Assembly: GCA_027919835.1 (NCBI GenBank)
Contig: JANVFP010000007.1
Span: 1,116,001 to 1,180,000 of the forward strand
Reading direction: 5' to 3'
From: Lentinula raphanica
Lineage: Eukaryota > Basidiomycota > Agaricomycetes > Agaricales > Omphalotaceae
DNA: 64,000 nucleotides
The notes beneath the pieces were generated by a model, which saw only the letters and a program-made list of their open reading frames with translations, was not told the DNA's origin and did no database searches. Positions 24,623 through 35,067 of this stretch are shown one piece after another. A program made the translations under genes and the position numbers. The stretch's first letter is position 1; each line of letters starts with the position of its first letter.

Positions 24623-27600
24623 TTAACCAACCTCCACTGGATCCATGTCCATGATTGCTGTAGTGTCTTCATCAATAGTAACAATATCTTGGGACATGGA
24701 TAATTGGTTATTTGCAATTTGACTTTGATGACTGTTGCCAACTATTTGTGAGCTGTCCAGCTCAGTGACATGTGGTAGGAGTGCATTATTATCATTGGAG
24801 TGATGCCAATTTCCCAGGTTTATGTTGGGTATTGAGGATGAACCAATATTGGTAAATGCCTGCTTGGCTCCATCTAGAACCAACAATTTATCTATCACAC
24901 CTGCAAGAGTTGCTGGAATTTCACCATGATCCACCAGGCGATTGCGAAGATTATTTTGAATTTGTTTCAATAACCTCCATCGTAATGCTTCATCGTCATA
25001 GCTGGTCATTAATGCAATATCTTCAAACCTTACCCAGAAATCACCAAATGATTCACTCCATGCTTGATTGCATTCATCTAGCTTGGACTGTGCTTGGATA
25101 GTTTCATAATGCAGACCAAACATTTGTCCAAACAAAATCACAAACTTGTCCCAGTTATCAAGTTCAGCAACTTTGTATCCAACTCTTTGCCTTCGCATCA
25201 AATTTTGATAGTACCGTTTTGCTGGTCCACTCATGTATGATGCAGCAAATGAAACTCTGGAAATATCATTGGAGTAAATTCGAGGTTTAGCTGTGAAGAA
25301 ATTTTCACAGTTTTCCTTGAACTCCCTCCATGCTGTTCGGTCTTCACCAGAGAACATTGTTGGTTTGTTGATATCCAACTTTGACTCTCGGTTCATCTCA
25401 TCACGCTCATATTCCCGTAACTGCTTTTCCAAATCTCTAGTGTAGGAGTCTTTGTTGTCACTTCTCCTATTCTGGCAGTCACAAGTGTTATGACCATCTC
25501 GACCATTGCGACCATCTTGGCCATCTCGACTCTTTCTACAGCAACATTGCCCATTATGTTGTCCTTGGCAGTTACAATCTGGATGACCTTGTTTGGGTTT
25601 AGCATTGGGTCTATCTTTGTCATCACTTCCATCATCTCCACCTGGATTTGGTGGTTCTCCACCTCCGCCACCTCCTGCAATAGAGTGTACAGATGGTACA
25701 GAGTGCTGGGATCTTTGACCCTGTGACCTGGGGTGGTAGGAGTTCGCATAACCCAATGGATGAGTGTTTGGTTGTATGATATGATCTGTGGTATTATGCT
25801 CTTCAATGGAATACCACTTGGTTATCTTTGGTAATGAATTGATGGGTGAATGCTGACTTGGGGTTTTATAATAGTGTGCTGCAGTAGAAGGATACTTTTC
25901 TTCATCATGATTCTCTTGGTTTTCCAAGACTTGTGCACAGGAATCTCTTATTGGTGTCTTGATATTTCCTTCTCCATATTCTTTTCTCTTACTGAGAACA
26001 TGGGGATGACTTGATATTCTTGCTCCAGGACCATTACCATTTTGTAATGGATTTACATACTTGATAGTAGGATCCTGTCTTTTCCTATGAGGTGAAATAT
26101 CTTGGTGGAGAAGATTGGAATCATTTTGAGCATCAGTCAATCCAGAGTTATCCACCATAGCATCCTGCTTAGCAGAATTTTCTGCTGCATTGTTATCTGG
26201 AACCTTGCCTTTGGTCTTCTTCCACCCTGTAACCCTCTGTTGTCTATGGTTTGTAGACTTCTGGGTTTCACTCATTTTGATATCTCTAAGAGGTTTGCTT
26301 GATGGATCATGCCCAATAGATTCCTGCTGTGGGGGATCACTAGGGACACTCTCAATAGTGGGTCCTTCCTCAATTGTTGTTAAGTGAGGAACCTCTATGA
26401 ATTGCTGTAAAGGGAGTGTACCAGTGGTCCTTCTCGAATCTCCATGGTAATGTTGTATACGAGGGATATTACTGGATTGTGGTGTTATTGTCTGGTTAGG
26501 CACTTGTTGGAAGTAATCTTGTATCCTTAGATTCCATGGTGTATCCTGACGCATGCGACTTTGAGGTTCATCACGTAAGGTTTGCCAGGATTGGGTAATA
26601 TCAATGCTCTCTTCCCATGGTAGCATCTCGGAATACTGGCTGTTATGAATACGGTGTTGTTCATCATAATCATTCAAGGATTGGTGTGATGAAGGTGCTG
26701 AGGAATATACTGAATGGACATCAGGATTGTTGATGAGAGCATCAAACTCGGGTTTATGTGTCTGTTCCTCCAAATCCAACAGTTTATCAGCACTATCCCC
26801 TTGTTGAAGGGACCGTACCAGATCTGGTGTAACTTCATCATCAGTGAGCTGAACAATTTGACGCAATAACCTCAACAACCCTGCATAGGTGCGGTTGTCA
26901 ACACGGAAACCTAAGGAATCCAACAGTTCACGAGCTGGGTTGACAATTTTCAATAACCCAACTTCATGTGCAATGATCTCTTGTTCATCTTGAGGACTAC
27001 TCTCCAGATATTCGATACGATTTGGATAATCTGGTATGAATGTCTCCATGCCCTCGAAAGGTAGATGATCCACCCTTAGATATGATGACCAGGTATCTGT
27101 ATCATTGATATAACTGATGTAATCAGGTTGGGCAATGATGGTTGACAAATAATTTGTTCGTTGAGTAACCTGTGGCATCCGTAAAGTCTGACGGATGTTG
27201 TCTGACAAACGTTCTTCAGGGGTGTTCATGATTTGTCGGAACAACCGTAACCAACCCACTGCAGTCAATGTTCCTTGATTCTCAATACCAACATTGATCA
27301 ACAAGGTACGAGCAAGGTTTGCATAGTGGTGAAGGAGACATTGAGTACTAGCATGGTTGGATGCAAGTGAAGACCTCGAGTGTGAGGAATGGTCCTCAGA
27401 ATGACGACAACGAGCCATACGTCTGACAGGTGTGTCAGGAATGTGTAGATTCCTTGAGTGTAGTGGGGACTCACCCATAATCTCCCGATATCCATCAGAG
27501 TATGAACGAAATTGTGGAGTACGTCCAGCAGCATTGTCATGGACAAAAGGTGTTGACTCTGCAAGAGGACGACCTAAGGGACGATGACGACCAAGAGGAG

Positions 27601-28261
27601 GATCATCCAGGATGATGTTAGCCCTACTGTTGTTTTCTTGTTCAATCTCCCGTAGGTGTTCATGAAACTCCTCTGGTGTTGGTGGGGTTTGGTAAGGTTG
27701 ACTAGTGGATCTATTCAGTATTTGTTGAGGTGGTGTACCTGTTTGTGATGGTACATCACGGCCATGCATAGACCCTGAACTAGGTTGACGAGTAGGGATG
27801 TCTTGTTGTTGAGGGGGATGATGTCCAGCATTGGCAGCAAGCTCAGCAAGTAACATCTGACCTTGGGTAGGCAATGTCGATGCTGGTCTCCTGGGAGGAG
27901 TATCAGCAAGCTCCATCTCAACAGCCAAGTTATCCTGTCCAGGATTGTGTTGGATAGGGATCCCAACAGACTCTGGAGTATAGTACTGGTGTTGGAACGA
28001 ACGTTCTAGATGTGGTGGGGCAGAACGTTGAGGTTGTGTTGAACGATGAGGAAGAGGTGACAATGAACGATTATGAGGTGCACGTCCTAGTTGTCGACCT
28101 CGCTCCGGAAAGTGTAGAGCAGTGTTGGCAGTAGTGTCCTGCAACTGTGCTGGTGTAACACGAGTGATGTTACGTGAATTAGGGGTAAGGACATGGAAGG
28201 AGTAAGGGGTGTACCGGATGTCCTCCTCGATGTCCTCGGTGATGAAAGTTCTCGTAGCCAT
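24623..28261 (-). CDS. gag: Ty3/Gypsy-type Gag polyprotein (1212 aa)
   Basis: One uninterrupted frame of 1212 codons inside the LTR element. Residues about 1-860 are low-complexity, rich in Q, S, P, H and N, and probably disordered. About 862-955 is Gly/Cys-rich (a run of six Gly, then CNCQGQ, CCCRKS, CDCQNR) ending in a charged heptad-like stretch. About 956-1140 is a retrotransposon capsid domain with KPTMFSGEDRTAWREF, SYMSGPAKRYY and WSESFGDFWVRFEDIA. A short acidic tail follows. No C-terminal CCHC zinc knuckle and no aspartic protease motif are seen. It is expected to assemble virus-like particles packing element RNA. The N-terminal part is much longer than in usual fungal Gags. The start is the first ATG, 29 bp inside the 5' LTR edge. 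Confidence 0.88.
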   Translation of the reverse strand: MATRTFITEDIEEDIRYTPYSFHVLTPNSRNITRVTPAQLQDTTANTALHFPERGRQLGRAPHNRSLSPLPHRSTQPQRSAPPHLERSFQHQYYTPESVGIPIQHNPGQDNLAVEMELADTPPRRPASTLPTQGQMLLAELAANAGHHPPQQQDIPTRQPSSGSMHGRDVPSQTGTPPQQILNRSTSQPYQTPPTPEEFHEHLREIEQENNSRANIILDDPPLGRHRPLGRPLAESTPFVHDNAAGRTPQFRSYSDGYREIMGESPLHSRNLHIPDTPVRRMARCRHSEDHSSHSRSSLASNHASTQCLLHHYANLARTLLINVGIENQGTLTAVGWLRLFRQIMNTPEERLSDNIRQTLRMPQVTQRTNYLSTIIAQPDYISYINDTDTWSSYLRVDHLPFEGMETFIPDYPNRIEYLESSPQDEQEIIAHEVGLLKIVNPARELLDSLGFRVDNRTYAGLLRLLRQIVQLTDDEVTPDLVRSLQQGDSADKLLDLEEQTHKPEFDALINNPDVHSVYSSAPSSHQSLNDYDEQHRIHNSQYSEMLPWEESIDITQSWQTLRDEPQSRMRQDTPWNLRIQDYFQQVPNQTITPQSSNIPRIQHYHGDSRRTTGTLPLQQFIEVPHLTTIEEGPTIESVPSDPPQQESIGHDPSSKPLRDIKMSETQKSTNHRQQRVTGWKKTKGKVPDNNAAENSAKQDAMVDNSGLTDAQNDSNLLHQDISPHRKRQDPTIKYVNPLQNGNGPGARISSHPHVLSKRKEYGEGNIKTPIRDSCAQVLENQENHDEEKYPSTAAHYYKTPSQHSPINSLPKITKWYSIEEHNTTDHIIQPNTHPLGYANSYHPRSQGQRSQHSVPSVHSIAGGGGGGEPPNPGGDDGSDDKDRPNAKPKQGHPDCNCQGQHNGQCCCRKSRDGQDGRNGRDGHNTCDCQNRRSDNKDSYTRDLEKQLREYERDEMNRESKLDINKPTMFSGEDRTAWREFKENCENFFTAKPRIYSNDISRVSFAASYMSGPAKRYYQNLMRRQRVGYKVAELDNWDKFVILFGQMFGLHYETIQAQSKLDECNQAWSESFGDFWVRFEDIALMTSYDDEALRWRLLKQIQNNLRNRLVDHGEIPATLAGVIDKLLVLDGAKQAFTNIGSSSIPNINLGNWHHSNDNNALLPHVTELDSSQIVGNSHQSQIANNQLSMSQDIVTIDEDTTAIMDMDPVEVG

Positions 28262-28290
28262 TATAAAACAACAACGGAGACTTGTTATTA

Positions 28291-29087
28291 TGTTAAGAGT
28301 CGGATTATTTCTTAATAGCCTTCTAGAATATATTCGTGATCACCAGGAAGTAACTTATCCTGGGGTTATTGCTGAATAATAGCTGCGAGGGGTCTTCTTC
28401 CAAGGGATGTTACGTCCTGAAAGGAATATCAAACTATGTCGGCAAAGGTACTTGACTGGAAAAGTGTCAGGCAAGTAGTGTCGAAGGATAACTGCGAGGG
28501 GTCTTCTCTCAAGGAATGTTACGTCTTGAAAGGAAAATCGAGTTATATCGGCGAAGGACCTTGACTGGAATAGCGTCAGGCAAGGGTACTTGACTGGAAA
28601 AGCGTCAGGCAAGTATTGCAATAAGAATTGAGATGTCGTCTCCCAAGGTAATCTGTCGTCCTGGAAGGTAATCCAACCAATACTGCAATCTACTCGGCTG
28701 GAAAAGCGTCAGACGAGGCTTCAAACTATGTGGTAGCTTGGTACTATGTCACTGGATATGCACAGTGTAGGCAACACAATATGTGTAATTCCCAAATATA
28801 CTCTGGATGTAGGTGAAGGTTACAAAATAACAAGTCTAAAGGTTGTTTGTAAGGATTTGGTAATCCTTTTATAGTATATACTGTGGGAAAGGAATGCCTA
28901 AATAAGAAGGAAAGTGATTATCCCAATTGGGAATTGAGAAGTATATCTAATCTGTATTATGTAAGCAGTAATTTTTCGAAATTGTCAGTCATGATCAAGT
29001 GTTAGAACAATATTATGAGTCCCTGCCATAAGTGTCTTCAACTAAACAAAGTGTTCTTTTGCCAGTCTGAAGTTTCACTTCCTAACA
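28291..29087 (-). repeat. LTR (5' LTR relative to gag)
   Basis: It is 797 bp with TGTTA...TAACA ends and should carry the element's promoter on the minus strand. The primer-binding site would lie at 28276-28290. I could not match it to a tRNA by eye. Confidence 0.92.
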
Positions 29088-30023
29088 CAACCTCTCCAAG
29101 TACATACGTGCTTCACCCAATTCCGGTGCTGTCCACCATCTTGCCTACATTCCTGGAATTCCCGATTCGGTCAGGCATGAAATTTCCAAGTTCAATGTCA
29201 ACTGGAAAACCCAATCGAAAGAAATCATGTTCCACTGTAACCGTGAACTCTACCACGCGATTCTGAGGTTCCTCCTCAACAACAAGTTTGTTCATGCTTA
29301 CAAATATGGCATGGTTATCAAGTGCTTCGATGGTCGTGAACGTCATGTTTATCCAAGACTCTTCACATGGTCAGCAGATTATCCTGAGAAGTATGATATC
29401 TGTTTTATTGCATGCATAGTACTCCTTACTCAGTGATTTCTCATAGGGTCCTACTCGCAACCATCCGCGACTTTGGTTCATGTCCTTGCCCATGTTGTTT
29501 ATGCTCAAAGTCGAACCTTGATCAAATGGGCACAAAATGGGACAAGAAGACTCGCGATAAGCTCCGGGATTTCCTCTGGGATAAAGTAGAACTAGCACGG
29601 AAATGGATTTATACCAAAGGCATGAAGATATGCGGCAGTGCTGTTGAGGCTATATTGAAACTGACTTCTTCTGTTCCGACAAAGGTGAGCTCTGAGGTCG
29701 AGCTGCTTACTTCTAACTTCAAACTGATTCAGGCTTTAGAACACGTTTCTAGATCGACTTGGGCTGGACTTCAATCTCGGACACATGCTTGTAGTTGATC
29801 TGATGCATGAGTTTGAGCTTGGAGTCTGGAAAGCATTGTTCTCTCATCTCATACGTGTTCTGCATGGTGTTAGCCAAGAAGCCATCAACATACTTGACGA
29901 CAGGTAAAGATTATTGTTTGTGCGAGACTTGTACTGAGTATCTGTACAAATTCCAGGTTTCGTCAAATGCCTACGTTCGGTTTAGATACCATTCGCGCAT
30001 TTGCGAATAATGCCATTGCATGA

Positions 30024-30760
30024 ACTGTTATTACCCACCTATGGTATTACCCACCTAATGGTATTACCCAACTATGGTAATACCCAGCTAAGGTAATACC
30101 CAATGGTGGTATTACCCAACTATGGTAATACCCAGCTAAGGTAATACCCAATGGTGGTATTACCCAGCTAAGGTAATACCCAATGGTGGTATTACCCAGC
30201 TAAGGTAATACCCAATGGTGGTATTACCCAGCTAAGGTAATACCCAGCTAAGGTAATACCCAATGGTGGTATTACCCATCTAATGGTATTACCCAGCTAT
30301 GGTAATACCCAGCTAAGGTAATACCCAATGGTGGTATTACCCAGCTAAGGTATACCCAATGGTGGTATTACCCAATGGTATTACCCAGCTAAGGTATTAC
30401 CCATCCTTGGTATTATCTTTCAGTGGCAGCCTTCTGCCTATCAATGAAATTCCTAGTGAGTGATATTACCCATTGATGGTATTACCCATAGAAGTGGTAT
30501 TTTGATTTTACAAAGAATTGTGAGCTAAGATACTGCATATGACTATGCATAAAAGCCTCATACTACATGCACTGACCAATTGCAGTATGATTATATACTG
30601 GTAAGGTATTACCAACTTGGGTAATACCTGACAAGGACCCCTGGCACTAGAGGCAGGGTATTACCCAGACTGGGTAATACCCATTGGGTAATTGCCCGGT
30701 AATCCCCCCCATTAGGTACGGGTATTTGGTGGGTAATCCCCCCTAAGTCGGCAGGATTTA
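30024..30760. repeat. Minisatellite, 32-bp palindromic unit, within the Plavaka gene
   Basis: The tandem array is built from 16-bp halves, GGTAATACCCAATGGT and GGTATTACCCAGCTAA, in varying order, fading to looser GGTAATAC/GGGTAATCCCCCC variants after 30420. GGTAATACC and GGTATTACC are reverse complements, so each 32-bp unit can form a hairpin. It replaces about 25-30 codons of Plavaka between RAFANNAI and VMLLYRTAEW. Confidence 0.85.
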
Positions 30761-31736
30761 AGGGTGCCTGAAGTGATGTTGTTATATCGGACAGCAGAAT
30801 GGCATGCTCTGGCCAAGCTCAGGATGCATACTGAGGATACCCTTGAATACCTACAGACTATCACCGAGCAGCTTGGAAAGCTCATGCGGGAGTTCCGTGA
30901 TATCTCCAACTCTGATTTTCAAACATACGAAACTGACCGCGAGGTACAAGCACGGTATCACCGACAACAACAAGCAGCAGGCGGATCCGGAAGTAGCCAG
31001 ATACAAGGTCGACAACCTAAATCCTTGAATCTTTTCACTTATAAGTGGCATGCACTCCTGGATTATGTTCCGTCGATACGCTGGGTCGGATCAACAGATG
31101 GCATATCCACTCAAGTTGTAAGATTTTCTGTGATCCTCAGCATTTATGGTATTGAAATAAAGACAGGGTGAGCTCGCTCATCGAGTCGTGAAAAAGCTGT
31201 ACAATCTTGGAAACAAGAAGCAAGATCCAAAACAGATTGGTTGCCGGCTACGCCGTATTGACTGGTCTCAGCGAGTCTTCGACCGACGTGGTATTCATAC
31301 CAAACGACAACAACAACAACGCGCGCTCAACACCAAAAATGCAGCTGAACTACTAGCCGCTCATCATCATATTGGTCGGCACTCGAAGCATAAGTACAAC
31401 ATAGGGTCTTTTGTTCAGCAGCACCGAGATGATCCAGCGGCAAAGGTACGAGCCTCCAATTCTTTCAAATTGGTACTTATTCCAATCCATGTAGAATTTC
31501 TGGCCGAAACTACAAGATCATCTCCTTGGACAACTGTTGAATCTTGAGTTCGATGGCGACACACATGAATCATTCACGGATGAAGATCGAAATCATATCC
31601 GCTTGAAAGGAGGGCAGTTCATCTCTCTGAAGACTTGTCGCATCAACTACACTACCTACGATGTAAGAAGAGACCAAGACGTGATCAATCCAAGGAATCA
31701 TGCAGACGTAATGATGCTTTCTGGAGAGGATAAGCC

Positions 31737-34325
31737 ACAGGATACAGTAAAGCTTTTGTAAAAAACACTGATAAGTTATCGGGTACCTATTGCAAATAGT
31801 TGTGATAACCCGGAGGGGGTCCCGGAAATGGCCCCGGGGGTGGTCATGCCTGTCACTACCTGTCACATATGGCTTATATTTACTGTTTTGGGTAATTAAT
31901 AATCATCCAGATATTAAATAAGCAGTACATTTTCAAAAAAACTCGAAAATTCATAAAAATTCATGAAAAACCTAAAATGGCCTGATTAGGTCAGATCAGG
32001 ATATGTAAGCAAATGATGTCATATGATAAAAAATGATGTAGGGCCATTGTAGGCACTAAAAATAGCCCAAAAAATCACTAAAATTGCAAAAAATATTTAG
32101 GGATGGTATAGAGGCTATTGCAGGTCCAGGCACATCAAAATTACCAAAAAAGGAAAAAATTGATTATGATCTCATCTTGTAGCAAAAAATCTGAAAAAAA
32201 TCCTAAAAATAGTCAAAAAATTCAGGGGTGCCTTGTTGGCCCTGAAAATGCAAAATAAAAAAAAATACGCGACAAGTATAAAAATTTTTATCACTCCAAA
32301 TCATTCCAAATCCACTATACAGTCAGTATATATGATGTATATGCTATATTTAGCATCCTAGTACCTTTATTGGGCTAAAAATAGAACTTGATCTCATCTG
32401 ATAGTAAAAAATCTGAAAAAAATCATAAAAAATACTCAAAAAATTCAGGGATGCCTCATTGGCCCTGAAAATACAAAATAAAAAAATTTACACGATACAA
32501 TTGAAAAACAACATCACTCCAAATCATACCAAATCCACTACACAGTCAGTATATATCATGTATATGCCATTTATAGCACCCCTAGTACCCTCAATCACTT
32601 ATATCACTCAAGAATCAATATATTGTACATGATATTTTAGCACACCATAACTTAGAACAATTTATATTACTCAATATGTTCAGTACACTTAGCACTTATC
32701 ACACCTAACACACTAAAACTCATAACAGTACTTATATGTATTATACTTAACACAGTTGACAATGAAAATACTTAAAACAGTGTTATCAGTCACTATACTT
32801 AACACACTTAACAGTCAAAAAGTCGGAACAATTGTTATACCATAACACACTCATAACAACGAGTTTTGGGCGCTTATGGGCGCTTATTTGGTGTTTTTGA
32901 GTCGAAATTCATTAATAGCACACTCAATAATTTTTGTGTGGGCTCTATATTGTGTAAGGATGTTGTTTATATCATACTACACTTGATACAATTTGGAGAA
33001 CTCAAGATTACAGCTTTTGGGACTGGCTATATTGTGATCTTTTGTGAGATAACAGTGTTTTATGTAAATGTCAATGCATACACCCATGTTATGAAGTCAA
33101 ACTGCTACTGGGTCATGAGAAGAGTCATCCTACAGCCTATTCTATGCTTACTCTATGTGATACAGCCAAGAGATCTGTAATGAGGGTCATTGAATATGAC
33201 ATCTATTGTTACATGTAAGTGTAGACATCTATAGTGTACATGAAACATGTACATGTATATCACAAAGTCCAATAGTCATAGTGAGCATCTGAATCATGTC
33301 CAGACACTTCTAGTAGACTGTAGGAGTGTTTCCCTCATGAACCAACATCAGTATACTTGCATTACATGGACATATGCATTGACATTTACATAAAACACTG
33401 TTATATTTCAAAAGATCACAATATAGCCAGCCCCACAAGTTGAATTTTCGAGTTCTCTAAATTGTATCTCGATGAATATGATATAGACAACATCCTGACA
33501 CATTATAGAGCCCACACAAAAATTATTGAGTGTGCTATTAATGAATTTCGACTCAAAAACACCAAATAAGCGCCCATAAGCGCCCAAAACTCGTTGTTAT
33601 GAGTGTGTTATGGTATATATTTTTTATGATTTTTTTCAGATTTTTTACTATCAGATGAGATCAAGTTCTATTTTTAGCCCAATAAAGGTACTAGGATGCT
33701 AAATATAGCATATACATCATATATACTGACTGTATAGTGGATTTGGAATGATTTGGAGTGACAAAATTTTTTATACTTGTCGCGTATTTTTTTTTATTTT
33801 GCATTTTCAGGGCCAACAAGGCACCCCTGAATTTTTTGACTATTTTTAGGATTTTTTTCAGATTTTTTGCTACAAGATGAGATTATAATCAATTTTTTCC
33901 TTTTTTTGGTAATTTTGATGTGCCTGGACCTGCAATAGGCTCTATACCATCCCTAAATATTTTTTGCATTTTTAGGAATTTTTTGGGCTATTTTTAGTAC
34001 CCACATTGGCCCTACATCATTTTTCATCATATGACATCATTTGCTTATATATCCTGATCTGACCTAATCAGGCCATTTTAGGTTTTTTATGAATTTCTAT
34101 GAATTTTCGAGTTTTTTTTATAAATGTACTGCTTATTTAATATCTGGATGATTATTAATTACCCAAAACAGTAAATATAAGCCATATGTGACAGATAGTG
34201 ACAGGCATGCCGCATGACCACCCCCCGGGGCCATTTCCGGGACCCCCTCCGGGTTATCACAACTATTTGCAATAGGTACCCGATAACTTATCGGTACTTT
34301 TTACAAAAGTTTTACAGTATCAGCT
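31737..34325. mobile_element. Palindromic long-arm element B (2.59 kb) with exact 9-bp TSD
   Basis: Termini are ACAGGATACAGTAAAGC (left) and AGCTGATACTGTAAAAC (right, minus strand), the same pair as element A in opposite orientation. GGATAAGCC is repeated exactly at 31728-31736 and 34326-34334. Deleting the element and one copy rejoins Plavaka codons as GEDKPGAHPYWYA, which proves the insertion point. The right arm lacks several hundred bases relative to the left arm (join near 33615). No transposase. A 9-bp duplication with long terminal inversions is what Mutator-like elements show. Confidence 0.93.
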
Positions 34326-35067
34326 GGATAAGCCTGGAGCCCATCCTTACTGGTATGCACGCGTACTCGGGATCTATCGTGCCACAGTCATTTCGAGTCA
34401 TCCACGAGCGAACACAACTCGAACGGGACCACAAGATATGGAGTTTCTCTGGGTTCGCTGGTTCGGTATTGACCCAGAGCATTGATCAGGCTCCCATTAT
34501 GCGCGTTTACCTAAAGTTGGCTTTGTTGATGAGAGTGATCCATTTGCTTTTGGGTTTTGGATCCAGCTCAAGTCATACGAGGGTGTCATCTCATGCCGGC
34601 TTTTAGGGATCGCCGAACAAATGGACTCCTCGAAACTACTAATCCTACCATTGCTCGAAAATGTGGAGAGACAGATGACTGGGCTTACTTTTATGTTGGA
34701 ATGTGAGTTTTCCCGTGGCTGCCATGAATTTCATTATAATCATTCTTGTAGCTTCGTGGACCGCAACATGTTCATGCGATACTTCCCTGGAGGCGGAGTA
34801 GGACATATTGCAAATCGGAAGTTTTTCACAGATATGAACAGCACTGACGGTGACAGTGACGAAGACAATGAACAGAATCCTACTGATCATGAAGGTACTG
34901 GTCTTGACAGAGATGAGAGTGACTCAGCCGGGGATCAGGAGGATGATTCTTGGAATAACTTTGATGTGGACTTAGAGGATGACGACGTGATGGAGAAAAT
35001 TGGGGATGGGATGATGGGTACAGTTCACTCTAAAAGTGCACGCACATGTATATCAACAATGAATTGA

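Larger units (their letters stand above)
23808..29087 (-). mobile_element. Gag-only (non-autonomous) LTR retrotransposon
   Basis: The 5.28 kb element is flanked by the exact 5-bp duplication CAACC (23803-23807, 29088-29092). Removing the element and one copy restores the Plavaka frame (FGNLSKYIRA). The LTRs (23808-24580, 28291-29087) begin TGTTA and end TAACA. The element reads on the minus strand: 5' LTR on the right, gag ORF 28261-24623, then a purine tract (GGGGAGGGATG, minus strand) next to the 3' LTR. No protease, reverse transcriptase, RNase H or integrase fits in the 4 bases to 42 bases left outside gag. Mobilisation would need a related full-length element. LTR similarity and an open gag suggest a recent insertion. 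Confidence 0.92.
21020..35067 (+). pseudogene. Plavaka-type (CACTA-like) transposase gene, interrupted by four insertions
   Basis: The plus-strand exons are 21020-21343, 21415-21654, about 23293-23807, 29093-29390, 29447-29684, 29740-29903, 29957 to about 30023, about 30763-31117, 31167-31445, 31495-31736, 34335-34702 and 34752-35067. The protein starts with a C2H2-type finger (CAPDCDRGPFTSAQAVAQHQ), then GRPIRATRGQLP, LYRNPLSVIRAAF, ALMCWSDATQLANFGTA, YPRLFTWSADYPEK, DLMHEFELGVWKA, TAEWHALAKLR, TTYDVRRDQD, HPYWYARVLG, EFLWVRWFG and VDRNMFMRYF, and ends in an acidic tail. This order is typical of Plavaka transposases as I know them. Insertions are element D, a gag-only LTR element, a minisatellite and element B. 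In-frame TGA codons (23534-23536, 34483-34485) and a lost block near 21.65/23.29 kb make it non-functional. Terminal repeats were not identified. Confidence 0.85.
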
